A DNA stretch of 64,000 nucleotides from contig JAHAJA010000003.1 in assembly GCA_018372435.1 (NCBI GenBank), forward strand, positions 215,149 through 279,148, given 5' to 3'. This document shows, piece by piece, positions 52,355 through 61,456 of this stretch (positions are counted from its first letter, which is position 1; each line of letters starts with the position of its first letter). A model generated the notes under the pieces. It was not told where the DNA came from, made no database searches, and worked only from the letters and a program-made list of their open reading frames with translations. This DNA is from Clostridiales bacterium. GTDB taxonomy: Bacteria; Bacillota; Clostridia; Lachnospirales; Lachnospiraceae. The position numbers were made by a program, and so were the translations under genes.

Positions 52355-54661
52355 TTAGTTAAGTACAACTTTAAGATTTTTACTAATTGCAAAATTATAT
52401 GCAGCAGAATCTATCGTACAATAAATAGCTGGTGACATATCATACGATACGCAATTATTATCAATTGAGGTTACGTTTTCTGGTATGGTAAGTTTCTTTA
52501 AATTAGTACAGTATGAGAATACATTGCGATCTAATCTTGTTAGTTTTGTTGGTAGGGTTACTTCTTCTAATGAAGAACAACCATAGAAGGCCCCAGCACC
52601 AATACTAGTAATTCTGTTTGGTAAGTTTATTGTCACTAATTTCTCACATCTCTCAAATGCATAGGATCCAATCGATTTTAAACTAGAAGGTAGTTTAATA
52701 GTAGTTAAGCTAAAGCACTCTTCAAACACGTTATTACCAATAGATTCCAAAGTAGAAGAGAGTTTTACCATTGTAAGATTACGACAATTTCTAAAGGCAG
52801 AGTTATTAATAGTAACTACGGTGTCAGGTATTACCACTGAAGTTAAGTAACTATTGTTACGGAATACATTTGGAGCAATGGATTTTACGGTATCTGGTAT
52901 TGTTAATTTGGTATCTGTACCAGTATATTTGATAAGGATACCGTTATCTGTAATTACCATATGGTTCTCTTCTGCAAGTTGAATCCATTTTGTACCAGTG
53001 AATGCATTAGACCCAATTGTTTCTACTGATTCGGAAAAACTGACATCAGTAAGATTAGCGCAGTAATAGAAGGCATAATTAGAAATATTTTTCACACCTT
53101 CAGGTATTTCAACACTTGTTAAACTACGACAATGATCAAAGGTATTTTCTTCAATTGTCTTTAAGGTTGTAGGTATCTTAATGGATTTTAAACTAGTACA
53201 GTATGCAAATGCATTTGCTCCAAGTGAGGTAAGCTTATTAGGAAGTGTAATTTTACTAATCCCAGTACAGGAGTTAAATGCGTTGTTACCAATAGTAGTA
53301 ACAGAGTTTGGAATGTTAATTTTCTCTAACTGGTAACAATTATTGAATGCCCAATTTCCTATCTCAGTAACTGTTTCAGGAAGTTTAATTTCAGTTAATG
53401 AAGTACAACCGTCAAATAAATTAGCTGGAATTTTCTTCAATTTTTCAGGTAATGTAATTGTTGTAAGTTTACTACATCCACTAAAAGTACCTGCGGCTAA
53501 TGTCTTAAGAGTAGATGGTAGTTCAACTGTTTTAATAGAAGAAAGGCCTGATAAAGAATAAGATTCTAACGTAGTAAGTTTACTTGGTAGAATTAAGGTT
53601 TCTAGTTTAGAACAATCACTAAACGCATTACTCTTTATAGTAGTAACTGATTCTGGTATCGCTATAGAGGTTAATTTTTTACAACCTGTGAAGGTTCCTT
53701 GATTAATCGTAGTGATACCAGATGGAATTGTTAGCTTCTTCAATGACGCGTTGTCAGCAAATGCATAGTCACCTATATATGTTAGAGTAGAAGGTAAGGA
53801 TAGGGAGGATAGGCTTGAGTTGTTTCTAAAAGCCGAACTTTCAATATATTCTAAACCTTCTTTTAAGTTTATGCTAGTGAGCTTGCTACAGTAAGCAAAT
53901 GCCTCATCACCAATACGTGTTACAGTACCTTCGATTTTAACGGTAGTTAGTTTACTATCATAGATAAAGGTATCTGGTTGTATATATGTGATTTTTGACG
54001 GTATTGTAATCTTCTTTAAGGAATAACAGTAAGCAAAAGAAGCTTTCCCTAAAGACTCAAGTGACTCAGGTAAGTTGATTGTAGTAAGGTTACTACAATG
54101 TCTAAAGGTATAACGAGATAGTGTTTTTAGCTTACTATCTTTTGGAATCGTTACAGTTTTAAGTCCATAACACTCTTGGAATGCACTAATACCAATCGTT
54201 TTAACAGATGATGGAATTGTTATCTTAGAGAGCTTGTAACAATTAATAAATGCTCCTTCACCAATGTATGTTAATTTGGAAGGTAGAGTTATGCTTGTTA
54301 AGGAATTACAGTTAGCAAATGTACGATAAAGAATCTTTGTTACATTACTACTTAATTGAACAGTAGTTAACTTATTACAATTTGCAAAGGCTTCTTCATC
54401 AATAACTTTAACTGTAGAAGGAATGGTAACTTTCTTTAACTTTTTATTATTATAGAAAGCACGCTTTCCTATTGTGTGTACATTAGAAGGAATGGTAACA
54501 GTTGATGCTGTACCATTATAATGAAGAAGTACACCGTCTTCAATTATAAAGTTTGAATCGGTTGCAGCTTTACTTACGAGTGGTTGATATGTAACAACAA
54601 AAATCATAAGTATAACAAACAAAGCACCAAATAAACGTTTCTTCTCACGAATTCGATTCAT
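52355..54661 (-). CDS. BspA-type leucine-rich repeat secreted protein
   Basis: A 768-aa exported protein. A signal peptide fills residues 1-33 (KRLFGALFVILMIFVVTYQP, then cleavage near SKA). The rest is about 28-30 LRR_5 repeats of about 23 residues, typified by LTSITLPSKLTYIGEGAF and variants with conserved C, AF and I positions. Residues 580-615 interrupt the array (ENHMVITDNGILIKYTG, also near residue 40), marking two superhelical segments. The final 30 residues end in ISKNLKVVLN without an anchor. BspA-like proteins bind host or substrate polymers; the target is unknown. It has a consensus promoter and a hairpin-rich 210-nt leader. ATG 54661 follows AAAGGGG. Confidence 0.93.
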   Translation of the reverse strand: MNRIREKKRLFGALFVILMIFVVTYQPLVSKAATDSNFIIEDGVLLHYNGTASTVTIPSNVHTIGKRAFYNNKKLKKVTIPSTVKVIDEEAFANCNKLTTVQLSSNVTKILYRTFANCNSLTSITLPSKLTYIGEGAFINCYKLSKITIPSSVKTIGISAFQECYGLKTVTIPKDSKLKTLSRYTFRHCSNLTTINLPESLESLGKASFAYCYSLKKITIPSKITYIQPDTFIYDSKLTTVKIEGTVTRIGDEAFAYCSKLTSINLKEGLEYIESSAFRNNSSLSSLSLPSTLTYIGDYAFADNASLKKLTIPSGITTINQGTFTGCKKLTSIAIPESVTTIKSNAFSDCSKLETLILPSKLTTLESYSLSGLSSIKTVELPSTLKTLAAGTFSGCSKLTTITLPEKLKKIPANLFDGCTSLTEIKLPETVTEIGNWAFNNCYQLEKINIPNSVTTIGNNAFNSCTGISKITLPNKLTSLGANAFAYCTSLKSIKIPTTLKTIEENTFDHCRSLTSVEIPEGVKNISNYAFYYCANLTDVSFSESVETIGSNAFTGTKWIQLAEENHMVITDNGILIKYTGTDTKLTIPDTVKSIAPNVFRNNSYLTSVVIPDTVVTINNSAFRNCRNLTMVKLSSTLESIGNNVFEECFSLTTIKLPSSLKSIGSYAFERCEKLVTINLPNRITSIGAGAFYGCSSLEEVTLPTKLTRLDRNVFSYCTNLKKLTIPENVTSIDNNCVSYDMSPAIYCTIDSAAYNFAISKNLKVVLN

Positions 54662-54876
54662 AAATATTGCCCCTTTCTTTTACTCTAGAACTTCATTCTA
54701 GAGCTAACTTATCGAACGTGTGGTTCGTGAATAAAACTTGTTAACTTATTACTCCTAGCGGAGTAACGGTCTTTCACTACGTTCAATCCCTATGCCCTAG
54801 AACTTTGTTCTAGAGCTAACTTATCGGTAAAATCAAATACTCACTGCGTTCGTGCTTGATTTTCTTCCGATAAGTT
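54662..54876 (-). promoter_or_regulatory. Structured 5' leader of the LRR gene
   Basis: About 210 nt of leader with five hairpins. Reading from the start site: AACTTATCGG/CCGATAAGTT (54876-54867 with 54826-54817), CTAGAAC/GTTCTAG (54797-54813), TTACTCC/GGAGTAA (near 54758-54775), CGAAC/GTTCG (54713-54727) and CTCTAGAA/TTCTAGAG (54683-54703, just before the ribosome site). A 30-bp block recurs at 54685-54714 and 54797-54826 with two differences. No known riboswitch class is recognised. Confidence 0.6.
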
Positions 54877-54878
54877 AC

Positions 54879-54907
54879 ATTATAAATAGTGGGTTTCGTA
54901 CTGTCAA
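54879..54907 (-). promoter_or_regulatory. Perfect sigma-A promoter of the LRR gene
   Basis: TTGACA (54907-54902), 17-bp spacer, TATAAT (54884-54879) on the minus strand. The start site should fall near 54872, at the first leader hairpin. Confidence 0.88.
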
Positions 54908-55060
54908 CGAGATAGGGAAGATAAGGTTGATATTAATATTTTTGTAAGGTTTCCAAGTGGTGTCAAAAAGGGGTGGGTGAAGAGATATTTTACGTTTTTG
55001 TGAAAGAAAATCACAAATCACCATAAAATCGCCACATTTCTGTAATACAATGTAACAGAA

Positions 55061-55191
55061 TTGTAACAATTGAAACAGGAACTATAAGCTCAAGTTTAAA
55101 AACAAGGGAATTCGTGTGACAGAAGTATCATCACACAGAGATTTGCGTTTCGCATATAGTCTCAAGACTTGGAAGGAGTGTATTTACAAGA
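55061..55191 (+). promoter_or_regulatory. Promoter and leader of the SH3/NlpC-P60 gene
   Basis: A fair promoter TTGTAA-N16-TATAAG is at 55061-55088. The leader carries GTGTGA/TCACAC (55114-55136) and AGTCT/AGACT (about 55157) inverted repeats. TACA-A-TGTA at 55046-55054, just upstream of the -35, loosely resembles a BlaI core. Confidence 0.4.
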
Positions 55192-56502
55192 ATGAAAGTA
55201 TTACAAAAAAGAATATTAGTTATGTCGGCGATGGGGATTCTATTATTAGAAACCGCAGCATTTCCGAACGTGGCGAAAGCTAGTAAAGTAACGAACAACA
55301 GCGTAGTAGGAAACAACTATAGTACAGAAGATATAGAAAAACTATTGGAAGACACTACTAGTTGGCAAGATATTAGTCTTAGCTTTGACAGTACTTCATT
55401 AGTTGAAGAAGCGTTAAAATTAGAAGAAGAAGCAGATAAAGAAATAGCAGAACGAGAATCAAAAGCTCGTAATGTTGAAGAAGAGAAACCAGAAATTGTT
55501 ATTGCGCAAGTAGATAACTATCTAAATATTAGAAGTAAGGCAAGCGAAGATAGTAAAATCGTTGGTAAACTATACAAAAACGGTGTTGGTACAATCATTA
55601 AAGAAAAAGATGGTTGGTACAAGATTGATTCAGGATCTGTTACAGGATATGTAAAGGCTGATTATGTATTGTCTGGAGAAGAAGCTCAGAAAAAGGCTGA
55701 TGAAGTAGGTGACCGTTTAGCGATTGTTACAACTACAACCCTAAAAGTAAGAGAAAAAGCGAAGGAAGATGCAACGGTTCTTACATTAGTAGGTGAAGGT
55801 GAGGTTTTACCAGTTAAGAAAGAAACAAAAAACTGGGTTAAAATTAAAACAGATGACCATTCGGGATATGTTTCATCGGAATATGTTGAGTTATATACAG
55901 AGAATGAACAAGCAGAATCAATTGAAGAAGAACGTGCAAGATTAGAAAGAGAAGAAGAAGCAAAGAGAGCAGAAGAAGAAGCCAGAAGACAAGAATTACT
56001 AGCACAACAACGAACGGTTTCCAATACAAGCACAACACATACAAGCGGTAACAGTACATCAAGTAGTTCGTCAAATGGTTCGTCAAGCAGACCATCTTCA
56101 TCTGTTGGGTCTTCTTCACAAACATCAAATTCAACAACTACATCAACTGGAAACAAATCACTAGGACAACAAATTGCGAATTATGCTGTTCAATTTAAGG
56201 GCAATCCTTATGTTTATGGTGGTACAAGCTTAACAAACGGTGCAGATTGTTCTGGGTTTGTAATGAGTGTATTCAGAAACTTCGGTATCTCATTACCAAG
56301 AACTTCAGGTGCGCAAGGTTCATCAGGTAGAAGAGTAGAAAGTATATCACAGGCTCAACCAGGAGACTTAATTGCATATACAGGTCATATTGGAATCTAT
56401 ATTGGTAATGGTAAGTTAATCCATGCTAGTTCACCAAGGACTGGTATAATTATATCAGATGTAAATTATAGACCGATTAAATCAATTCGTAGAATTGTTT
56501 AA
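55192..56502 (+). CDS. Secreted SH3b-SH3b-NlpC/P60 cell-wall endopeptidase
   Basis: A 436-aa exported D,L-endopeptidase. The signal peptide covers residues 1-30 (ILVMSAMGILLLETAAFPNVAKAS). A helical acidic stretch (60-98) follows, then SH3b domains at about 100-163 (NYLNIRSKASEDSKIVGKL) and 170-237 (TLKVREKAKEDATVLTLVG). A charged coiled coil of Glu/Arg lies at 238-270, a Ser/Thr/Asn linker at 275-325, and NlpC/P60 at 325-436. Catalytic residues appear intact: Cys353 in ADCSGFVMSVF, His near 401 in YTGHIGIYIG, and HASSPRTG. It cleaves peptidoglycan stem peptides. AAGGAG is 13 bases upstream of ATG 55192. Compare the altered active site at 36034. Confidence 0.93.
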   Translation: MKVLQKRILVMSAMGILLLETAAFPNVAKASKVTNNSVVGNNYSTEDIEKLLEDTTSWQDISLSFDSTSLVEEALKLEEEADKEIAERESKARNVEEEKPEIVIAQVDNYLNIRSKASEDSKIVGKLYKNGVGTIIKEKDGWYKIDSGSVTGYVKADYVLSGEEAQKKADEVGDRLAIVTTTTLKVREKAKEDATVLTLVGEGEVLPVKKETKNWVKIKTDDHSGYVSSEYVELYTENEQAESIEEERARLEREEEAKRAEEEARRQELLAQQRTVSNTSTTHTSGNSTSSSSSNGSSSRPSSSVGSSSQTSNSTTTSTGNKSLGQQIANYAVQFKGNPYVYGGTSLTNGADCSGFVMSVFRNFGISLPRTSGAQGSSGRRVESISQAQPGDLIAYTGHIGIYIGNGKLIHASSPRTGIIISDVNYRPIKSIRRIV

Positions 56503-56547
56503 TAGATAATAGAAATACGCATTGCGAACTTTCTATTGTCATGAATG

Positions 56548-56598
56548 AAATCACAATACATGAGAATTAAAGTTCTTATGTATTGTGATTTTTTTTTT
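56548..56598 (+). terminator. Strong terminator
   Basis: AAATCACAATACATGAGAA pairs with TTCTTATGTATTGTGATTT, then T10. Confidence 0.9.
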
Positions 56599-56652
56599 CG
56601 TTAATACTAAGGATAGCAATACTGGGCAATTTTTGGTTAGGAGGTAATAAGG

Positions 56653-57336
56653 ATGGATAAGAAAACCATTTTAATTGTAGATGATGAAGAACAGATAAGA
56701 GAACTACTTAGAGCTTATATAGAGAATAGTGGATATGAAGTTTATGAAGCTGAGAATGGAAAGAAAGCGCTTAAAATACTGAAGAATCAAAAGATTCATC
56801 TAGTTATATTGGACTTGATGTTACCTGATATACAAGGTGAAAGCTTGTGTAAGAATATTAGGTTAGAATATGATATACCTGTTATTATGGTTACTGGCAA
56901 AACAGATGAGAGTAGTATGGTACATGGATTATCAATCGGAGCGGACGATTATATTGGCAAGCCTTTTAGCCCGAGAAATGTTATGGCTAGAATAGAAGCG
57001 GTACTTAGAAGATGTAATGTAGATCCGTCGAATGTAGTAGTACAAGATGATTATCTATCCTATGATATTGATAAAAGGATTGTTATGGTTCAGGGAAATA
57101 TAGTACATCTAACACCTACGGAATTTAAGATTTTTGAAACTTTAGTTAATTCACCAAATCGAGTGTTTTCTAGAGAACAGTTAATAACGTATGCATTAGA
57201 AGGTGAATTTGATGGATATGATAGAAGTATTGATACGTATATAAAGGGGCTACGTCAAAAGATTGAACCAGACAGAAAGAAACCAAGATATATCACTACG
57301 GTACATGGAGTTGGGTATCGTTTTATGAAGGAATAG
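56653..57336 (+). CDS. OmpR/PhoB-type response regulator
   Basis: A 227-aa regulator. The receiver (1-120) has acidic pair DDEEQ, phospho-acceptor Asp in LVILDLMLPD (near 55), Thr in IMVTGKTD and Lys in YIGKPFSP. The winged helix (128-225) has LTPTEFKIFETLV and YITTVHGVGYRF. ATG 56653 follows TAGGAGG. The histidine kinase gene begins 50 bases downstream and the wall-hydrolase gene lies upstream, separated by a terminator. Envelope control is a reasonable guess; targets are unknown. Confidence 0.93.
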   Translation: MDKKTILIVDDEEQIRELLRAYIENSGYEVYEAENGKKALKILKNQKIHLVILDLMLPDIQGESLCKNIRLEYDIPVIMVTGKTDESSMVHGLSIGADDYIGKPFSPRNVMARIEAVLRRCNVDPSNVVVQDDYLSYDIDKRIVMVQGNIVHLTPTEFKIFETLVNSPNRVFSREQLITYALEGEFDGYDRSIDTYIKGLRQKIEPDRKKPRYITTVHGVGYRFMKE

Positions 57337-57385
57337 TTCGATTACTCCAATTAAAGGATTGCTAGAAGGGAGCATAGCATGAATT

Positions 57386-58780
57386 ATGAAATCACTGAAA
57401 AACAGAATGATTATACTATATTCAATTACGACTATGGTTATTGTTGTCTTATTAGCTATTGTATTTAATAAATCGATTAATACAATATTCCGTGAATATG
57501 CTGAAAACCTCCATAAAAAATTTGTTAATAGAACAGTAGAACGTATAGAGAATCAATATGATATAGAAACTGGTACATTTGATGAAGAGAAAATTGAGAG
57601 AATTGGTCTTACAAGCTTAAAGAAAGGGCTTTTACTACGAATAGAATCCGTTAATGACAACTTCCGCTTTGATATACGAACAAAGAATGAACAAGAATGC
57701 ATAAATATATTACAGACAGTAGAAGAACACATGCATATGGTATATCCTAATTTTAGGGGCGAATATACAGAGAACAAGTATGTATTAAACAATGAGCAAG
57801 ATGGAGTAATCGGATGGGTATATGTAGGGTATTATGGTCCATATTCGTTATCTGTTAATGAGGCGATGTTAGTAAGTAAATTAAATAATGCAATCTTTTG
57901 GAGTGGAGTAATCTTTCTGTTGATGTCTGTCATAATAGCCGTTATAATGGCAAATCGTATTAGTAACCCAATTACTAGCGTAATAGAAATAGCTAAAAGG
58001 ATTGCGACAGGGGAGTATGGCGTTCAGGCTAAAGCAAAATCAAGTGTGAAAGAACTGGAAGACTTAGTTTATTCAATCAATGAGATGTCCTATTCTTTAA
58101 AGAAGGAAGAGCTTCAAAAGCGGCAGATGTGCACAGATATAGCACATGAACTCAGGACGCCACTGTGCAATATTCAAGGACAAGTAGAAGCAATGATAGA
58201 TGGGCTTTGGGAGCCATCTAAGGTAAGACTTGAGAATTGCCATACAGAGATTTTACGATTAACTAAATTGGTGAATCAATTGCAGGAATTATATATTCTA
58301 GAGAATACTTGTGAAACGTTATACATGTGTAGATTTAATTTTTATGATATGTGCTGTAAACTTCGAAATGAGTTCGAAAAAAGAATAAGTGATAAGAACA
58401 TAACGATTCGTATACAAGTACCAGAAGATGCCGTTGTATATGGTGATGTGCAGAGAATTAAACAATGTATGATCAATCTAATATCCAACGCCATTACTTA
58501 TTCTTCTGAAGGTAACGAGATAGGTATAACTTATCGGATAGATGGAATGAAAGAGGTGGTTATTCAGATAATCGATTATGGTCAAGGGATTCCAATAGAA
58601 GAGATTGGATTTATATTCGAGCGTTTCTATCGAGTTGATAAGTCTAGGAGTTCAAAAACAGGAGGTATGGGAATTGGCTTATCAATAACCAAAGCTATAA
58701 TTGAGAGACATGATGGTACGATTACTGTATATAGTAAAGTTGGTGAAGGAACAACATTTGAGATTCATTTGCCATTGTAA
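57386..58780 (+). CDS. Membrane sensor histidine kinase
   Basis: A 464-aa kinase. TM1 is residues 8-26, TM2 about 168-190, with a 140-residue extracytoplasmic sensor. HAMP follows (NRISNPITSVIEIAKRIATGEYG), then HisKA with His in CTDIAHELRTPLCNIQGQVE (about 255). HATPase_c shows N-box NLISNAITYSS, G1 IIDYGQGIP, F-box FERFYRVDKS and G2 GGMGIGLSI. ATG 57386 has AAGGGAG about 13 bases upstream. It forms a two-component pair with the gene at 56653. The ligand is unknown. Confidence 0.92.
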   Translation: MKSLKNRMIILYSITTMVIVVLLAIVFNKSINTIFREYAENLHKKFVNRTVERIENQYDIETGTFDEEKIERIGLTSLKKGLLLRIESVNDNFRFDIRTKNEQECINILQTVEEHMHMVYPNFRGEYTENKYVLNNEQDGVIGWVYVGYYGPYSLSVNEAMLVSKLNNAIFWSGVIFLLMSVIIAVIMANRISNPITSVIEIAKRIATGEYGVQAKAKSSVKELEDLVYSINEMSYSLKKEELQKRQMCTDIAHELRTPLCNIQGQVEAMIDGLWEPSKVRLENCHTEILRLTKLVNQLQELYILENTCETLYMCRFNFYDMCCKLRNEFEKRISDKNITIRIQVPEDAVVYGDVQRIKQCMINLISNAITYSSEGNEIGITYRIDGMKEVVIQIIDYGQGIPIEEIGFIFERFYRVDKSRSSKTGGMGIGLSITKAIIERHDGTITVYSKVGEGTTFEIHLPL

Positions 58781-58826
58781 TTAAAAACAATGGAAATTAA
58801 TAAAATAATTAGTGCAATATAACAAA

Positions 58827-58871
58827 CAGCATGTTATAATATTAACAATAAATGTTAATTATAACATGCTG
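58827..58871 (+). terminator. Long-stem terminator
   Basis: About 19-20 bp stem: CAGCATGTTATAAT with ATTATAACATGCTG and inner TTAACA/TGTTAA, five-base loop, then a T-rich tail. Confidence 0.75.
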
Positions 58872-58936
58872 CTTTGGCTTTTATAGAATAAAAATCGTCA
58901 AAATAGCTGAAATTTTGTTGGAGAGGAGATTCATAC

Positions 58937-59335
58937 ATGTTTATTAAGGTTTCGGAAGAATTAAGAAAAGTTATGAATCGTGATGATGTTATGAAAACAC
59001 TAACAACATACAATGAAGACGGAATTCCTCATACTACAACGTACAAATCATTGCATATTAACAAAGAGGGCAGGATTGTGTATTATGATTGTTCAAGATG
59101 TGAACCTGATAAACAAGATATGCTCTATTGTATGGCGTTTCATAAGAACGTAGACATTACGGTAATTACTGGTGAAGGTATTCAGCATAAGATTACGGGT
59201 GAAGTAAGTAAAGCTTTAATAATGGGGGAAGAATTCACTCTTGCAAGACATAATATGAAGAAATACGACATAGAATCAGAGTTATCGGCAGTATGGATTA
59301 TAAATCCACAAGATGAAAGAATTAATCTCGCGTAA
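58937..59335 (+). CDS. Possible split-barrel (PPOX-like) protein
   Basis: A 132-aa protein, ATG 58937 behind GAGAGGAGA. It begins VSEELRKVMNRDDVMKTLTTYNEDGIPHTTTYKSLHI, a pattern like small FMN split-barrel proteins, then YYDCSRCEPDKQDMLYCM and ITGEVSKALIMGEEFTLARHNM. The family match is weak; a flavin or haem-binding role is possible but unproven. It is monocistronic between terminators. Confidence 0.55.
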   Translation: MFIKVSEELRKVMNRDDVMKTLTTYNEDGIPHTTTYKSLHINKEGRIVYYDCSRCEPDKQDMLYCMAFHKNVDITVITGEGIQHKITGEVSKALIMGEEFTLARHNMKKYDIESELSAVWIINPQDERINLA

Positions 59336-59428
59336 ATGAGACATATTACATATTGCATTGCAATAGTACTCTTGCTATAATGAATTTACTATGATTCCAT
59401 TAGGGAATATAATGGCCGGAGGTACGTA

Positions 59429-60247
59429 ATGCAGATAAATAATGTCTCGAATACAGCTCAAGTTGTAAACCAGTCTAGTAAAGTATCTAATACAAAGAAG
59501 ACTTCGTCTACATCTTTCGATAGTTATATGAATCAAGATAAAGAAGTATCACTAGAAGACATCTTTGAAAAAGCATCAGATAAATATAATGTAAGTATTG
59601 ATTTGCTAAAAGCAATTGCAAAACAAGAGTCGAATTTTAAGACAGATGCTGTATCTAGAAGTGGAGCGATGGGGGTTATGCAACTTATGCCTGCTACAGC
59701 AAAAGAACTAGGGGTTACAGATGCCTTTGACGCAGAACAAAATATTATGGGTGGTGCGAAGTTAATATCTAAGTTATTAAATCAATATGATGGAGATACA
59801 AAATTAGCTTTAGCAGCATATAATGCGGGAAGTGGTAATGTTAGAAAGTATGGAGGAATTCCACCTTTTAAAGAGACGCAGAATTATGTAGTTAAAGTAA
59901 TGCAATACTATAACCAGAATATAGATGCATCAGACATAACGGTAACAAGTAAAGATGCAGCGAGTAGCGCCTCAAACTATACTTCGAATGTAACTACTAC
60001 AGTACCAACAACATCAGCTGTTATTGTAACGAATCCTTCGGATAACGTTGAAATCAATAACAGTATATCAACTGTAGAAGAACTCTCCGATAAGCTTGAT
60101 GAGATTTTTTCAATGGATGATTATCTTAAGATGATGGAAATAATGTTTGGTAGTGAAGAAGATGGAGAACAAGAAGAATCCATCTACCAATCATATAATC
60201 AGTTAGGTATGTCAACACCGATTATTAATATGTTAAAAAGTATATAG
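59429..60247 (+). CDS. Lytic transglycosylase, SLT domain
   Basis: A 272-aa protein. Residues 1-40 are Asn/Ser/Thr-rich with no signal peptide. The SLT domain spans about 45-165: KYNVSIDLLKAIAKQES with the catalytic Glu, SRSGAMGVMQLMPATA, and AAYNAGSGNVRKYGGIPPF. A Ser/Thr/Val linker and an acidic helical C-terminus follow (ELSDKLDEIFSMDDYLKMMEIMFG). Lack of a signal is typical of flagellar or phage-type transglycosylases, which use another export route. ATG 59429 follows CCGGAGG. No flagellar genes are beside it. Confidence 0.85.
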   Translation: MQINNVSNTAQVVNQSSKVSNTKKTSSTSFDSYMNQDKEVSLEDIFEKASDKYNVSIDLLKAIAKQESNFKTDAVSRSGAMGVMQLMPATAKELGVTDAFDAEQNIMGGAKLISKLLNQYDGDTKLALAAYNAGSGNVRKYGGIPPFKETQNYVVKVMQYYNQNIDASDITVTSKDAASSASNYTSNVTTTVPTTSAVIVTNPSDNVEINNSISTVEELSDKLDEIFSMDDYLKMMEIMFGSEEDGEQEESIYQSYNQLGMSTPIINMLKSI

Positions 60248-60298
60248 AATAGGTTAAACAAGCTTCTAACGAATATCTGTTTAACGTAAGCATAGAGA

Positions 60299-60337
60299 AC
60301 AGTTAAGTTTCCAGTGGGATTCTTAACTGTTTTTTTG
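60299..60337 (+). terminator. Terminator after the transglycosylase
   Basis: AACAGTTAAG pairs with CTTAACTGTT around a 14-nt loop, then T7. Confidence 0.85.
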
Positions 60338-60427
60338 TAGGGAAATTACATACTTTTACCCGAATTGGTTATATTAGTATATATAATTGTTATATAGTAG
60401 AAGGTGCGTTTTAGGAGGAATATTGGA

Positions 60428-61354
60428 ATGGGTGATTCATTAAATAAAGATGAAAACCAAGAGCAAATAAAATTGGTTAAAGAGAAGAAAAGGAAAAAAG
60501 ATGTTATAGTAAGTTACATTTTGGCAATTACTGGTACTGCATTGCTCACAATTGGTATCAATCTATTTATCGTACCACTAGGATTGTATACGGGAGGTTT
60601 TATAGGAATTGGGCAGATAATTCGTACGTTATTAGTAGATTACCTGGGAATGAATTTTGGTGATTTCGATATAGCAGGTGCGATTTATTATATTTTGAAC
60701 ATACCATTGTTTGTATTAGCATTTCGCCACCTAGGTAAGGGATTCTTTGTTAAGACGATTGTGTGTGTAACCTTCCAATCAATCTTTTTGCTTGTAATTA
60801 CTGCTCCTGCAGAACCTATTATTAATGATATTATCGGTGCTTGCCTAATTGGTGGAATAATTGGTGGTTTTGGAGTTGGTTTAACACTTCGGGCTGGTGG
60901 ATCGGGTGGTGGACAAGACATACTAGGTGTATACATGACTAAGAAATATGATGATTTTAGTGTAGGAAAGCTTTCAATTATCATTAATGCCTTTGTTTTC
61001 GGTGTTTGTGCACTATTGTTTGATATTAGTATTGTGATCTATTCGATTATTTTCATGGCCGTAATGTCAATTGTAATCGACAAGTGTCATTATCAGAATA
61101 TTAAGACTACAGCCTTAATCTTTACGAAATCGCCTAAGATACGTCCTTTAATTACAAGTGAAATTGTAAGAGGAGCAACTTGTTGGAAGGGGGAAGGTGC
61201 TTTCACTGGTGAAGAGACGAATATCATATATACGGCAGTATCGAAGTACGAGGTTAGTAGGTTAGTGAAGAGAATTAAGGAAATTGATGAGAATGCTTTC
61301 GTAGTAATTCAAGAGGACCTTTCTATTGCTGGCAATTTTGAAAAACGTTTATAG
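60428..61354 (+). CDS. YitT-family (DUF161/DUF2179) membrane protein
   Basis: A 308-aa protein from ATG 60428, with AGGAGG upstream; the frame extended to 60404 has no site. After a charged N-terminus (KEKKRKKDV), five to six membrane segments form the YitT_membrane domain, with GINLFIVPLGLYTGGFIGIGQI and GVGLTLRAGGSGGGQDILGVYM. The C-terminal 80 residues are the soluble DUF2179 domain (RGATCWKGEGAFTGEETNIIYTAVSKYEV). The function is unknown. It is transcribed alone and is convergent with asnB. Confidence 0.88.
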   Translation: MGDSLNKDENQEQIKLVKEKKRKKDVIVSYILAITGTALLTIGINLFIVPLGLYTGGFIGIGQIIRTLLVDYLGMNFGDFDIAGAIYYILNIPLFVLAFRHLGKGFFVKTIVCVTFQSIFLLVITAPAEPIINDIIGACLIGGIIGGFGVGLTLRAGGSGGGQDILGVYMTKKYDDFSVGKLSIIINAFVFGVCALLFDISIVIYSIIFMAVMSIVIDKCHYQNIKTTALIFTKSPKIRPLITSEIVRGATCWKGEGAFTGEETNIIYTAVSKYEVSRLVKRIKEIDENAFVVIQEDLSIAGNFEKRL

Positions 61355-61374
61355 TGAAATTAATTTCAAAAGCT

Positions 61375-61445
61375 ATCTTCAACGAGTTGTCTGGCGAGAG
61401 GACACGTAGTGTCTATTTCTAGTCAGACAATTCGTGAAGATTGTT
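61375..61445. terminator. Large cruciform terminator between yitT-type gene and asnB
   Basis: The outer arms, ATCTTCAACGAGTTGTCTG and CAGACAATTCGTGAAGAT, pair apart from one bulge and one G-U. An inner GACAC-GTA-GTGTC hairpin lies between. A T run follows on the plus strand. It serves both convergent genes. Confidence 0.7.
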
Positions 61446-61456
61446 TTTAATAACCT

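Noticed and set aside
55114..55136. CRP-like site GTGTGA..TCACAC upstream of the NlpC/P60 gene
   Set aside because: The spacing between half-sites is about twice that of a CRP site, it lies in the probable leader, and CRP control of this type is not expected in clostridia.
57379..57471. Alternative ATG in another frame just before the histidine kinase, close behind AAGGGAG
   Set aside because: It gives only about 30 residues of no recognisable kind; the kinase frame from 57386 carries the membrane segment and all domains.
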